Under the pieces are notes generated by a model. That model was not told where the DNA came from. It made no database searches and saw nothing but the letters and a program-made list of their open reading frames with translations. Made by a program: the position numbers and the translations under genes. From Dissophora ornata (taxonomy: Eukaryota > Mortierellomycota > Mortierellomycetes > Mortierellales > Mortierellaceae), in assembly GCA_025201705.1 (NCBI GenBank), contig MU616604.1, forward strand, positions 8,385 through 72,384: a DNA stretch of 64,000 bases, read 5' to 3'. This document shows positions 12,101-24,137 of this stretch, in pieces (the stretch's first letter is position 1; every line of letters begins with the position of its first letter).

Positions 12101-13844
12101 GATGATGCATATCAGTGGCGCCATCCAGTGGCTGACAAATCATTCAGCATAAGCATATGTGCCAGCAAGCGACTCTCACCATAAAAGTTCTCCACTCTCG
12201 ATGATTCATAGTCAACATTGATGCACTTGATGTAGCTCTTCATTTTGCCTACGAACAACCATTGGATTGCACCTTCAGCAGCAGTGCCCTAAAAATGGAC
12301 CACCAAGAAAAGAATATTAATCATCTTGAGCGGTGCTGATGCCGAGAGCTCCAATACAATGGCGCGGCAGATATTTACCTTCATCTTTCCCTCCAAATTA
12401 TCTTGAAGAACGCGGTTGAACTCCTGGACATCGTGCTGCATAAAGCTCTCCAAAGAGTTCCACCCAAAGGATCGGGTCAACTCTGTAGTTCCGACCGAGT
12501 TGGAGCTGGTGGCGAGTTGATAGAAGACTCGTTGAAGAGCAAGAGCAACCGACTTGGAGGGTTCATCCTCGGCTGTTGGGATTTCGAATACAGACTTGCG
12601 GAAGTAATTGGTGAAGAACAGCGACTGCAGGAGCGAGTTCATATAACAGGTGGCTCCTTGGTTCTTCAAGCCTACATATCCTGTCATCGCCTTCGAATCG
12701 TAGTTGATAAAGTTGTGCCAGAGGACACCTGTTGGATCATCGTAAACTCTGACATAGGCAGTGATGACGGTCTGACCCTTGTCAATCAATGACACTCCGC
12801 GTTGATCCAGTGGCGCTTCCAGTTTCTTAATTTCGGTGAATCGCGTGAACCCCCAGTCAGCCTCGTCGACCGTGAATCGGTGATGGGCAACTATGGTCAT
12901 GGTATGCTGTGAGTAAATGCTGGCTAGATGTACTCATATATGAAAACTGACTGAAATAATCGACAAGAGATGTGGTGTGATGTGTCCTTACAATGTGAGG
13001 TGTAAACGGTTGGATCGTTGGGGTTGGACATCAGAAGCGCAAAGTGAGCGCAGGCGTGCCAAGTGTTATCCGGCTGCTCCCTTGGCTCGGCCGAATCCAG
13101 ATAGACAGCCACTTGATCGGGAACGCCATTGCCCAGAGGAAAGAGAAGGATGCGCCTAGATGGTTACGGGAATAGCGTCAGATTCTTAGTCTCTGATGAC
13201 ATCAACACCAGTAGACGTACGCATAGCATGGCGTTGGAAAGTATCCTTACCATTTATAGCCTCCGATCTCGAACTCGGGTCCGGTCACTCGCTTGTCCAG
13301 AGCCTTCCAATCCTCAATGTGCCACTGGAAGATCTCGCAGGCACGCTCTTCCAGGTCGGGCATGGGAGGGATCAGCTTTTTGGTCATCCACTCCACTATT
13401 AAGAGTCATTGAGGCAACAAAGACGACAGCTTAGTCATCGACCACATGGTGGTTGGCCCGCCTTCACAACCAGTAGAGCGGGAATGTTTCATTCCCACTT
13501 TGTAACAAGAGATAGCAGATATGCACTCGAACAGCTGCGCTGAGGGCCGTGTCTACTTACCATCATCGACGGAGTGAAACTCTTCTACAACTGGTGGTTT
13601 TTCTTCTACAGGAGACGAGCGCTCGGGTCTGGGGTCCATTTGATCTTCCTAGAATCGTGAAGAGCAACAGCAATCAGCAAAAGCGTCAGTTCCTGAAAAT
13701 GGACTTTTTTTTACACACAACATGCGGACGAGGGCACATTTTGGATTCAACAACAATGCCATTCCCACACGAGGGTGTGTACGCAAATGGCAGGGAGCGA
13801 TTGCGCGTCCCGGCGGGGGGTCGGCCAACTCCACAACTTACCAT
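9113..13844 (-). CDS. UBP15: ubiquitin-specific protease, USP7/Ubp15 type
   Basis: Fourteen exons on the minus strand: 13842-13844, 13561-13648, 13251-13395, 12992-13155, 12379-12923, 12180-12288, 11969-12084, 11677-11885, 10793-11593, 10587-10695, 10375-10484, 9868-10291, 9468-9782 and 9113-9355. All phases close to 1,126 residues (human USP7 is 1,102). An N-terminal MATH/TRAF domain covers about residues 40-155. The USP domain follows, with the Cys box GYVGLKNQGATCYMNSL (Cys226) and the His box HSGDLHGGHYF (His472). C-terminal ubiquitin-like domains include GGDIIVFQK. The family removes ubiquitin from regulatory proteins, and yeast Ubp15 acts in the cell cycle and at peroxisomes. Oddity: exon 1 is the bare ATG, directly followed by GTAAGT. 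Alternatively translation starts at an in-frame ATG four codons into exon 2. Confidence 0.95.
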
Positions 13845-14458
13845 TTTAGCGTAGAGGTATTTGCAGACGAATAAGAGTGCGCAGAGGACGAGTAGTGTCT
13901 GGGGGTTGACGAGTTTTTCAAGGTACGGTAAAGAGTCAATTGTGGATAGCTCCTTGGCTCTGGCTCAGCAAGCTAGACGTCTTGCCGAGGGTAAAAAGAA
14001 TGGAAGCGGGTTTGGCGCAGAAAAGGGAAAAAGAAGAAGAGGGCGGAGGTCAACTTTTTTGGTGTGGTCGCGTTTTTCTTTTTTTTTTTTTTTTGACGAG
14101 AAAATTGTTCGCACGGGAAGAGTATAAGCGCGGGGGGGTATTGTGTTTTTGATATTGCGGAAGGGACAGAAAAGCGTCGGTTGCGGAAACGAGGCTCGGT
14201 GTGAGGGAAAGGGAAGACACAGGGACCAGGGAACACAGGAACACAAGAGAAGAGATGGGGGCGCAAGAAGGATGAAGAACAATTGCTCCACCCGACCTGC
14301 CCGCCAAGCGCCTGTTCATCGTTCTCACACACGCAACGCACGGCAGCAAGGAGCTCATGACGTAGAGTCACCTGATGACCTCCTCTCCCATCCGCCCACT
14401 CAAAATATGAAACCACTCTGAGCATCGCCCTCCTCACCGCCCGACCCTCCAGGACACA
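13845..14458. promoter_or_regulatory. bidirectional promoter region
   Basis: A 614-bp gap lies between the divergent ATGs of UBP15 and the WD40 gene. It holds a T-run at 14077-14092 and purine-rich tracts but no clear TATA box. Shared promoter use is inferred from geometry only. Confidence 0.5.
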
Positions 14459-16693
14459 ATGTCGGCCTCCAATGCCGCTGGCCACCAGTCGTCATCATCC
14501 CAGCAGGTCGACCCCGCCATCGAGAAGCTTGTCCGCGAGACAAAATCTCTCAAGGCGAAGATCGACCTCCTCGAGGCCGAGAACAAGGCTCTGAAGAAGA
14601 GCCTCTACGAGCTGTCCTACATATACTCTGCACATATCGGCCAATCCCAACAGCATCAGGGTCAGTCGCTCAGCTGCAACAACACAGCCGATGGAGACTC
14701 TGCCAACATAACCAACGGTCGCGGAGCATCTTCGGATCAGAGTATGCTTGTTCAAGGAGGCACTCACAATGATATGGCTGTGGCAGTTGGTCAACTCTTG
14801 TCCGCCATGTCAGCAGCTCAGCAGAGTCCAGGAACCGATGCCGCGTCGTCTGGCTCAGCCAACAGCCCAGATTCTAGTTCGCGCGGCATGGATGCGCAGA
14901 TCAAGAATGCCGCCGATCTGATCAAGGTCGAAGAGGAGGGCGTACGACGTTTGAACATGGGAAACATTGGTGAGCCCGATACTCTCACGCATACACTGTC
15001 AATGACTCTCCCTTCAATCGCTATTTCTCTCGATCTCCAATTGATCAATTGCCGTTGCTATATTATGTTGTGCAGTCTCGAGGCAGGATGGGTCCTCAAA
15101 GTCAGACGGCAGGCAATTTCACCTGAAAAACGATCTCAAGGGACATCAAGGAGCAGTTTACGCGGTTCAGTATTCTCCTAATGGCAAATTCCTTGCTACG
15201 GGCTCGTTTGACAAGACTGTCAGGATTTGGGATGGCACCACCAACCAGAACCAGGTAGGCAAACTGCGTAGAAGATGTTGCCGCCAAAAAATTCTGCAAC
15301 ACCGTTTATGTCCGACAAGATATGTCTGTCAAAACTCAAGCTCCCGCTCCTTTCTGTATAATCACTAGTTGTATGTACTCAAAGGACACAACCTCAACAT
15401 TTCAGATCTGGCTTGGGGTTACGATTCATCGCTTTTGCTCTCATCTGCATACGATAAGACTTGCAAATTGTGGGAGGTAGAATCAGGAAAGCTCCTGGAT
15501 AGCTTTGAAGGCGATGGCTTTATTCAGTGCGTTCGATTTCACCCACAAGGCAAGTGCGGTCAAAAAGAGCCCTGGAGGCTGGCCCGACATGCAGATACGA
15601 CCTTAAAGCTGACTTTTTCATTCTTACGTTCCAAATCAACACAGACAACAATATATTCTTCAGTGGAACAACACGTAATCTGCTTACCATGACCGACACC
15701 AGAAAGGATAGCAATGCGTCATCAGGGTCTGCTATCACCATCAAGAACGACGCTATGGTCAACTCAATGTAAGAATACTCTTGAGTATGTGCGAGTTTAA
15801 GTAGTCCAAGATTGATTATTGACCAGATTTCAACTTTCATTACAACTCGTAGATATGTATACCACGACGGATTGACTGTCCTTTCTGGGGATTCGTCCGG
15901 ATATCTGAAAACATGGGACATGAGGACAGGCAGAGCCCTACAGTCGATCCTAAACGAACCAACAAAAAACCCCATTTCGCATATTGCCGTCTCTAAGCAA
16001 CGAGGAACACAGGACGGGGCCAGTCTTGCGGACACTGAAGAACAAGAATCGCGCTGGCTCGCTGTGAATAGTTATGATAATGGTAGGATTTGGGTCTGCG
16101 GGCAGCAATTGCTGGGCAATTTTAACGTACTTTAGGCGATATTAACATGTGCATTCGTTTTCCATTCGGACTAGTCATCCGAGTTTACGACAGGGGATTC
16201 GAGCCGCCAACCAGCATTCCACGCCTCATCCACTCCCTGAAAGGATACAGGAATAAGCACTGGCCAATCAAGAGCGCATTTTTCCATGGAAGAGAATGTA
16301 AGTGTTTGTGTCGTTTGTATTCTTAGACCGCGCGGCGATCGATACTGCACCCATTAACACCAGAATCCCGTTGAGCTAGATATCGCAGGTGCTGCTGCAA
16401 GGCGGTCTGGCAAAGTCCGAGGTGCTGATTGCGACGAGTCACAGTCAATTCTTTCCGACAAGGATGTCTCTTTGGAAGCAAGTCTCATCCTTGCATCTGG
16501 AAGCATGGATCCATACGTGTATTTGTTTGACGTTGGTACAGGCGACGGTCAGTACGATCTGCTTCAGAAACTGTCTGGCCATACAGACCGCGTGTACGAC
16601 GTTGACTTTCACCCGAATGACCATGTCCTGGCTTCGGGATCTGCGGACTTTAGTGTCAAAGTGTGGGGTCGAGCATCCAAAAGGAAGAAATGA
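14459..16693 (+). CDS. coiled-coil plus WD40 repeat protein
   Basis: Seven exons: 14459-14969, 15076-15254, 15369-15549, 15645-15768, 15853-16082, 16175-16297 and 16380-16693. All phases close to 553 residues. Residues 15-60 form a heptad-rich helix (EKLVRETKSLKAKIDLLEAE), followed by a Gln/Ser-rich linker. The rest is WD40: GHQGAVYAV with TVRIWD, GHNLNISDL with TCKLWE, YLKTWD, VIRVYD, YVYLFD, and a final GHTDRVYDV with SVKVW. That makes about seven blades, presumably one propeller used as a protein-binding scaffold. The spacing of the C-terminal blades is somewhat like animal WDR13, but I cannot name an orthologue. Intron 3 uses a GC donor (GCAAGT at 15550), which is needed to keep the frame. 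Head-to-head with UBP15. Confidence 0.88.
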
Positions 16694-16863
16694 GATATGT
16701 CAGCATTGCAACAACAGCAGTTTTTGGAGCTGTGCTCAAATGCCAAGCAAAGCATAGACTTGATATTCATAGAAAAGTAAAAAGTGTTTATAAATGACTC
16801 TCGGGTAGACAAGTCCGCTATCTGTATATTGAGGGCATCTATGAGATGCTATGGCGTGTTATC

Positions 16864-18182
16864 TTAGAGCTTTCCAAGGCGGACAGCGCCATCGATGCGG
16901 ATGATCTCTGCGTTCATCATTGGATTCTCGATAATGGCGCACGCGAGGTGAGCGAACTCGCTTGGCTTGCCCATACGATAGGGGTGGACCATGTGCCTTT
17001 CGAGGTTGGAGTCCTTGACTCCATTGCCCATTGGCGTGCCAAAAAAGCCTGGAGCGATGGTGCAGACACGAATCTGGCCTGCCAAGTCGCGAGCCATGGG
17101 CACTGTCATACCAGCGACACCACCTGATGAAACACCAAAAGAAGAAAAGATAGCTGTTAAAAATGGGAGAAAGACGCGCCATCATCCTAAGCAGGGAGAG
17201 ATACTTTACCTTTAGATGCGGAGTAGGCAGTCTGGCCAGCTTGTCTATTTTACAGCATAACTCTGTCGATTAGTACGGGAAAGGGACAGTTGCGACAGAT
17301 TACCGCTTGAAGCATCCAAAACTTTACCCTTCGGTGTAGGCAATCGAGGCGACGTTGATGATGATACCAGGATCCTCTGTAAAAAAAAACGGCATCTCTA
17401 TCTTAATCCTGCGGATCATGCAGCTAAAAAGAAAAAAAAAACTCGAAGGCGATTATTAGACAGGAACATACCTTCCTTCTCAGACGATGCCTTGATATTG
17501 GCAATGATATGGGCAGCGATCAATCGACAGACGTTGAAGGTTCCCACCAAGTTGATCCTCACTACTTCCTCAAAGACATTCAAAGGTTGAGGCTCGCCGT
17601 TCCTGAACACGATCTAATCGTTTTTAACGCAATACACTCGTGTGAGCTCATTGCTGTTACCAATAGTCCCTGCATCCTAAAGCAAAAACTAATATTTAGT
17701 TACTATACCTTCTGAGCCATGCCAATCCCTCCGCAATTGACCACACCTGAGATATTTCCAAACTTTTCCACGCCCTTCTCAATCGAGGCCAAGACCGAGT
17801 CCTCGCTTGCGACATCAGTAGCACCTGGCCAGAAGGCAGAGCCCGAAAGCTCAGCAGCAATGGCTTCACCCCGTTCCTCATTGATGTCAAAGATGATCAC
17901 CTTGCCACCCTTCTCTACAATGGCACGAATAGTAGCCTCGCCTACGCAAAGCAATGGTGATCATATGAAGTGTAAAAAAATCGTTATAAGCTGAAGCAAA
18001 GAATTGAACTCGCGATTTCCATCTCGTGGTGACTTACCGAGACCGGAACTGCCGCCAGTGACAACAAACGTCTTTCCTTGGATATGCCTATGGGAATGGA
18101 GTCGTTTTAATTGGAGCCATGCAAAATATGTCATGTATCTTTTCTGTCGCGCTGATCGGATCGTAGTTTATCACACATACAT
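16864..18182 (-). CDS. HSD17B10: short-chain dehydrogenase, 17beta-HSD10 / 3-hydroxyacyl-CoA dehydrogenase type
   Basis: Seven exons on the minus strand: 18181-18182, 18038-18087, 17709-17941, 17472-17613, 17328-17376, 17210-17244 and 16864-17123, giving 256 residues (human HSD17B10 has 261). The NAD-binding motif is TGGSSGLG, the catalytic motif is Tyr166-SAS-Lys170, and the substrate-loop block IAPGFFGTPM and C-terminal IIENPMMNAEIIRIDGAVR are hallmarks of the HSD10 subfamily. That enzyme works in mitochondrial isoleucine and short branched-chain fatty acid oxidation, and in animals also in tRNA processing. The only start I can reconcile is an ATG split by the first intron (AT at 18182-18181, G at 18087). 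The downstream frame has no other ATG before the NAD motif. Convergent with the WD40 gene, 170 bp apart. Confidence 0.9.
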
Positions 18183-19257
18183 GGTTCTGAAATGTGTGAA
18201 GCCGGTTTGTCGGGTTTAAAGTATACACTAAAGCGGAAGGGGGCAGTGCTTGCTAATTGAGATTCTGGGGAATAAATCACAGAGCGAGAGGATGGAATGC
18301 TTCTTGAAGTTGAGAATAACAATGGATGGAGTGTGGAGTCGAATGAGAAGAGAAGTCGGGGCTATGCGAACCGATGCCCCCACACTCTTGGAGGGATCAA
18401 AACATAAAGCGGGCCACTCATGTGGAGGAGCGCAAAATGGCTGGGCGCAAATAACGTTTACGGCCATGCAAGGGTGATCGATCTACCGTACCATAGGGCG
18501 TTGGACCTTGAGGGATAATTGTGTTGACACCATAACCGATCGTAGGGACGGACTTTGGTAGGGTTATCATGTATGTGTTGGTCCCTTCGTTTCGATCGTT
18601 TTGCGAGGATAATGGCATCAGGGCAAATGGCGAGGTGAATCTCAGAGCGAGAACCCTGTCTTGCTGGCCGCTCTCTCTTTGCTCAAAGCGCCTTATCTTA
18701 TTTGTTCTAGCAAACGACTTTGATTATGATTGTAGGTTAGAACAGTGTAAATCCCAGCGCACAATCTGCCGTAGCCTCTGGAGCTCACTGTTCTATCTTT
18801 CCACGGGATGTGGGGTCAAGGGTGGCGACATCGTCACCGCCATTACAGACCTGGTGATGTCCATGAGGGAGATGAGTCTATTTTTTTTGGGGAGCGCGCG
18901 TTGGAAATTTGTGCACAGGACGAATCTTTTTCAATCTCTCAACATTCGTCATGTCTGCCAACAGCAGTGTTGCTAATCCTCTCCTTCAAGAACACATCGC
19001 AAAAACCCATGCATCCATACTTTTTCTCAAATGATTCGTCAACATGGAGAGATATCGACAAATTCTGTGAAACCTTACTGAAGTAGGAGAGGCAGGAATT
19101 CACTCCAAAGCAAGCCGTTGGGTCTACCGCGGCTCTCTCTCTCTATCATCTCCTCGTCGCCTTACGTCTCCAAGGTCATATCAAAGCGAGCCTGCGATAT
19201 CTTGACTGTGAGATGCCAGACAGTTTGACGCAAATTTTCTGATTTTGAGAAGAGAAT
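18183..19257. other. 1.1-kb region without a supported gene
   Basis: Short frames on both strands lack motifs or start context. The first part serves as upstream region of the dehydrogenase gene. Confidence 0.5.
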
Positions 19258-21334
19258 ATGGAAACGTCGTGCGGACAAGTCCTTGGAAACATTAACCGAC
19301 ATCCGAACTGTGCAGAAGATAGCCAAGGCACCGGAAAGTCGAGCTCGCAAGATTTACACACTAATATTAACACCGATGACGACATCAGCGTCGACGATAG
19401 CGAAGAGAAAGCGGTGGATATTTCTAGCGAATTCTACACAGAAAATACAGCGGAGGCTGATAAGGAAGATAGAGAGGAGGAAGTTGGAGAGCAGGAAAAG
19501 GCTGAACTCGACTATTGCGTCAACTTTAGCGAAGTATCTACTTCAGCACAAGAACAGGCACCAGCACCAGCACCAGCATCAGCAACGAAGCCAGATCCAG
19601 AAGCATTGCCAACCACAACAAGAATAGACACGATATTGACACTTGACATGAATTGTCAAAGCCGTGATTCGTCGATACTACTGAGGAGTTTTGTCCCAAG
19701 AATGCACGAGTTGACCGCCTTGTAGGACCCGGAAAGAAATCCTCGAGTTTGTTTTGCGAATACTACATTCTCGATGGATACAACATCTCCAAAATGTTAC
19801 TGGAAGGAAGAAGGGCTATAATCAAAAGTCAGAGCACTCTGGAAGGTAGCAACGACATACTGTAAGTATTACGATATTACGCTGCATCGGGGACTATAGA
19901 TCGTGGACGACATTGTACTCAATGAGACTCTGTTTGTTTCTACAAGACAAATCAATTTCATTTTCACAGCCAAGTCGCTTCGCAGTCGGCTACCTGCCCA
20001 TATTGTCCAAGCTCCTCTTCCGCCGCCACTTGTGGAGGCCCAGATTCCAGCATCATTTGCTCACGTCTGCTTCCTCGCGGTGACCCAACCTATTTCCGCT
20101 CTTACTGCATCCAGCACTATGGACAATACGTTAATCCTTGACCGCTGTCGTGAACCTAGGCTTAGACGAGGCAGAAGACCTTTTCCTCGCAAGGCAAGAT
20201 AGAGGTGGAGGAAGAGTACAGTGGCAAGAGTTCAAGAAAAGCGAAGGTGTATTTTCAAGTTACTAGGTAAGGAACAATTAACGAAAGGACTACGGACTAT
20301 TTATACTATTAATGTATCGGCTGCGGCGCCAAGCCTGGGCCGTGGGACAGGATCATGCGACATGGCCATGGGACGCGACAGCCGCTTTATTAACATTCAC
20401 ATATTGTCTGGACAGTTATGGAGCGTGAACAAGCATACGGGTTTAAAGAAAAGAAACGAGGATACCTTTACCTCAAATGTCATCATACCCATCCTTCTCG
20501 CAACATTTTCCGGGTTCGACAATCTCATTTCCCGCTGGAGAGGAGACGTGTTCCGACCGGGCCAGGCCATCAATATTGTCATTGATACACCGAACGAGTT
20601 TCCTGACTTTTCTATCTCATACGACCTGGGGACTAGAAAAGAATATCTATTGGCAATGGAAATCAAACCGCCAAACACAACAGAGCAACGTCTTGTCGAT
20701 GATGAAGTCAAGACAGCAAACATGACGAAGAAAGGCTTAGATTCTTTGTTAAGCGTGGGGTACGACACAAGCATTTTCGAGTTAGTTGTACAGGGTAAGA
20801 TTATGAAGCACCAACCGACTGTTCTTGAAACATGAATAGAATAGATAGATCCATTGGTGGGCCTCTAATATCTAATATCAACACCTTTTACTTAGGTGTG
20901 GATGTTTATCTTAATGAGATGACACTCGCCGACGAGGCAGTTTACCTATTATTGCCACATGGCCACTTCAAAGCCCCAACGAGCAACCTCGAGTTGGCTC
21001 TTGCTTTCGTCATGATTCCAGTGCTGGATCGCCAAAGAGTAAGCAGAGCAAAAAACGCGGTCTTCACAAATTTGTCCGGAAACGAGGTGCAACCCAGCAG
21101 GTACAGACAGCAAAGTTGATGGGTCTCCAGCCTTTCAAACTTCAGTCTAGTTCGGATGACTATACCGCGTCTGTATTGTTCTTGAGTTCTCAGACAATGT
21201 CGATCCTTCAGTCTGCACTCACCTCTGAATTCTCCCTGAGCAGGATCGTCATGGACCGCGATACTACACCACCAATGGATAGCGATCTGGCTGCGACCCA
21301 TGACGAGTTGGACGCACAACATCGCGGCCATTAA
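19258..21334 (+). pseudogene. degenerate gene with PD-(D/E)XK-like motif
   Basis: Several broken frames in one orientation. 19258-19725 encodes a Glu/Asp-rich low-complexity segment, and a second frame continues to about 19862 (VGPGKKSSSLFCEYY). The best part is 20221-20794 joined to 20896-21119 by a GTAAGA...TTAG intron. It encodes RNEDTFTSNVI, GDVFRPGQ, FPDFSISYDLG and LLAMEIKPP. The Pro-Asp followed about 17 residues later by Glu-x-Lys, with an upstream Glu helix, is the layout of a PD-(D/E)XK nuclease fold (inference). There is no in-frame ATG after the stop at 20200. A second break sits at an A6 run (21049-21054), after which a Lys/Arg-rich continuation runs on in another frame to 21334. 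It looks like a decaying member of a multicopy family; family identity unknown. Confidence 0.5.
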
Positions 21335-21784
21335 AGGTAGAGGCGCCGTTGGACTGGAACGTCTTGCAGGCGCCATACTGGTCACAGAAAATCATCGGCT
21401 CAAGGCTTTGTGCGTTGAAGCTTACAGCGACGTGCATTCCGACCCACATGCAGAACTAGTGATGACATTCCCTTCAAGTGTCCCAGATAGGACATCGACG
21501 ACCCACCGTCGTGGGAGGCTCAAGATCACCATCCTCAGCGACAGCCTTGAGAACCCACACTTTGTCATCGGGGTACGCCTCTGTAACTACTTGGTCACGG
21601 CTGGAGAAGAGACCGAATCAGGGTAGGACCCTATCGAAGTGGATCCTTCGTTGTCACCGAGAAAACGCGTCTGTTCATTGTGCATGAAAGGCAGGACTGA
21701 ACGGTACTGGATGGCGACGTACTTGGCTTGGCTCAGGTCAGGAGCAACTTCGGACATCCAGCAACCTACACCACGAGACGGGCC

Positions 21785-22051
21785 GGAGGAAAGAGGTACC
21801 TGGGAACCATGGAGAGGATGGGGAGGATAGAGTTCTGGTTGGAGATGTCTTCAAATCTTTAACACCCTGACGAAGGGTGGCAATAGTTGCGTGGGCCTAC
21901 TGGGTTAGCCCTTGGGAACGCGACTGGTCATATAGCGTTGGTGGATACCTTCATTGCGAAGGGGGACGTTATTCGTAGATTCTTACAGAGGATATTGGCT
22001 TTGTTATGGTCGCGTTATTAAACCAGAGAGACATGTTGTTATTAAAAAAAA
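21785..22051 (+). mobile_element. 3' end of a LINE-type retroelement (5'-truncated copy A)
   Basis: The segment is highly similar to the inverted segment 34917-35510. It encodes the end of a reverse-transcriptase ORF (ERGTWEPWRGWGG), then a 3' UTR with a GACGAAGGGTGGCAATAG block, and ends in a short A tract (22044-22051). 5' truncation with an A-rich end is typical of target-primed non-LTR insertion. Only the last part of the ORF remains. Confidence 0.75.
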
Positions 22052-22418
22052 CCCCCCCCTACGAGACAGGCTGGACTGGTGGGGTGCACATATTTCAATA
22101 AGTGGTGTGTCCCGCATTCCAGAGTGTTCTACCAGCTCTGGGGACGTTCACAAGAAGTTGGTGAGAGAGTGATGCTGAGGCTGGAGGATGTTGAAGACGT
22201 CCAAGATGGAGACCGGAGGGCAACAGCGAAACTGACTCGCGATCTGCGACGATTGTTTGCCTCGGAGAGTGTCCTGGACGTCTCCGACAACAGGGATGCA
22301 GATGCAGTCCTGTCGCGGCTCGCAGGTTCGCTTTCTTCGTCGATTTCAGACAAGAACCATGTCATTGCTTCGAGAATTGTTTCGCAAGGATAGGATGTCC
22401 TTCATGCCTTTACCCATC
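22052..22418 (+). other. spacer with unidentified 104-codon frame
   Basis: This lies between the LINE tail and the rRNA fragment. The frame 22079-22393 is Asp/Arg/Leu-rich (RLEDVEDVQDGDRRA) and may be a remnant of coding sequence from another element. No family recognised. Confidence 0.3.
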
Positions 22419-22941
22419 GGCCCTTCCTATGATACTGAGGCAGAATTCAGTAAGCGTTGGATTGTTCATCCACATAGGGGGGTTTAGACCGTCGTGAGAT
22501 AGGTTAGTTTTATCCTACTGATGAAATGTTGCTGCAATAGTAATTGAACTTAGTACGAGAGGAACCGTTCATTCGGATAATTGGTATTTGGGCCTGCCAG
22601 AGCAGGCAATAGCCCGAAGCTATCATGCGTTGGATTATGACTGAACGCCTCTAAGTCAGAATGCGTGCTAGAACGTGACGATTACCGCCTTTTCCGATGT
22701 CTAGTTGAATACGAATAGGTCTTTAGACCCTGAATCATACTACGTGGGGTGATGTGGGTGCGGCGGAAAGGCTGCGCTACATTCCTGCCAATGCTAATTT
22801 CAAATATTGGAAGAGATGGACCCATTGCAGACAACTTTTTTTGAACGGGGTATAAAGAGCAGTAGAGTAACCTTGTTGCTACAATCTGCTGAGATTAAGC
22901 CCATTGTTCTACAGATCTGTTCGAAAGAACAATATCTCCCT
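22419..22941 (+). pseudogene. 25S rRNA 3'-terminal fragment (copy 1)
   Basis: Matches the conserved 3' end of fungal 25S rRNA: CAGTAAGCGTTGGATTG, TTTAGACCGTCGTGAGA, GAACTTAGTACGAGAGGAAC, CATTCGGATAATTGG, CTGAACGCCTCTAAGTCAGA and CTGCTGAGATTAAGCC. It carries small deletions (for example after TTCATCCACATAGGG) and substitutions in universally conserved stretches, and it starts abruptly. It is therefore a detached pseudogene fragment and not a functional rDNA unit. Confidence 0.85.
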
Positions 22942-24137
22942 TTTCTTTCTACTTGGCGTATAGCTTAAGGGTAAGCTGTCTAGTTGAAAGCTTGCCGGAA
23001 GATGACACAAAATGAAAGGCGGTGGTTTACTAGTCTTGGCGACTGGAATATGGATGTCATTGAGTTTGAGAAAACGAGCCACTTCTGCCGGGACAGAAAG
23101 ACATTATTTTTGCCTGGGTATGGTATTTCGATCTGCACACAGAGGTATTCAAAGGAAATTTGCCCTCGAGAACCCTCCGCGCCACTGAATTGGAGAATGA
23201 TCGCGTCTTTCCTGCAGGTTTGAATTCAAATATGGTTGCTAAGGGTAACTTTGATATGTTGAAGGCTTACGGCGGTCACCGTTGGTTGTGTATTCGAGTA
23301 GGCGGGGAGTCGGTTGGCGTTTGTATTGAAACCAATCGCTTCTACGGGTACGGAGACTTTGGTTTCCATCACCTCTTTGAATGCTTTTCTGGAGCGCTTC
23401 TGTCTACTGACTTAAGTGGTTTCTTTACTGTTTGAGTGTGAACATGAGGAGATTGCCTCAAAAGCGCATTGGTGATATGAACATCAACCTGCAGGCATTT
23501 GTTTTAAAAAAGTGACTTTGTTGCTGCGATCCGTTAAATACTCTTTCATAGATTTGTTTCCCTCTCTCCATTTTTTTTTTGTTTTCGTCGATCGTGTTTT
23601 AGGTAGAAATGGCGCATTACATGTGCAAAAATAAAGCGCGACAATAGTCGTATTGTAAGTGGATACATGGACATTGGGAACGTTCAACACTAGGCAGGAA
23701 ATCAATCTCGACTATGCACAAAATCCGGAATCGACAGCAAACGATACCGATGGTCAGGACATTTCGCAAGACTACCGGGTAGATCAGATGGAATGGGCGA
23801 GGAGGGTGGGGAAACAGATGAAGGTCGTTTCCATGGCGTCAATGACTTGACCTCTGCTTGGCGGAGAGTCAATGCAGGTGAATAGAGGACAAGCTGTCGA
23901 ACATCAAAGCAGGGTATTGGCCGAGGCGCCCAAAGACTGCAAACTCAAACAAACATATGATGTGCTATTATTCCTGCTTCACAAGATCCTTTTCGTATTT
24001 TATATATTTTTATTGATCCAGTTCAGAGCACTGCTCATTGGCACTGGCGTGTGGAGAGTCGCGGGTGTAAATCAAAACGAGTTAGAAGGCGACGGAGCCC
24101 AGCTCTTACATGCCCCCACTTTTTTCTCAGTTGTTTT
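22942..24137. other. 1.2 kb without a supported gene
   Basis: Frames 22984-23223 and 23160-23435 read like two pieces of one broken coding sequence (LNWRMIASFLQV and GGHRWLCIRVGGES), shifted relative to each other near 23220. No family recognised. The rest appears non-coding up to the chitinase stop. Confidence 0.3.

Noticed and set aside
22419..22941. Considered as part of a functional rDNA unit
   Set aside because: Deletions in universally conserved 25S positions and absence of the rest of the rRNA.
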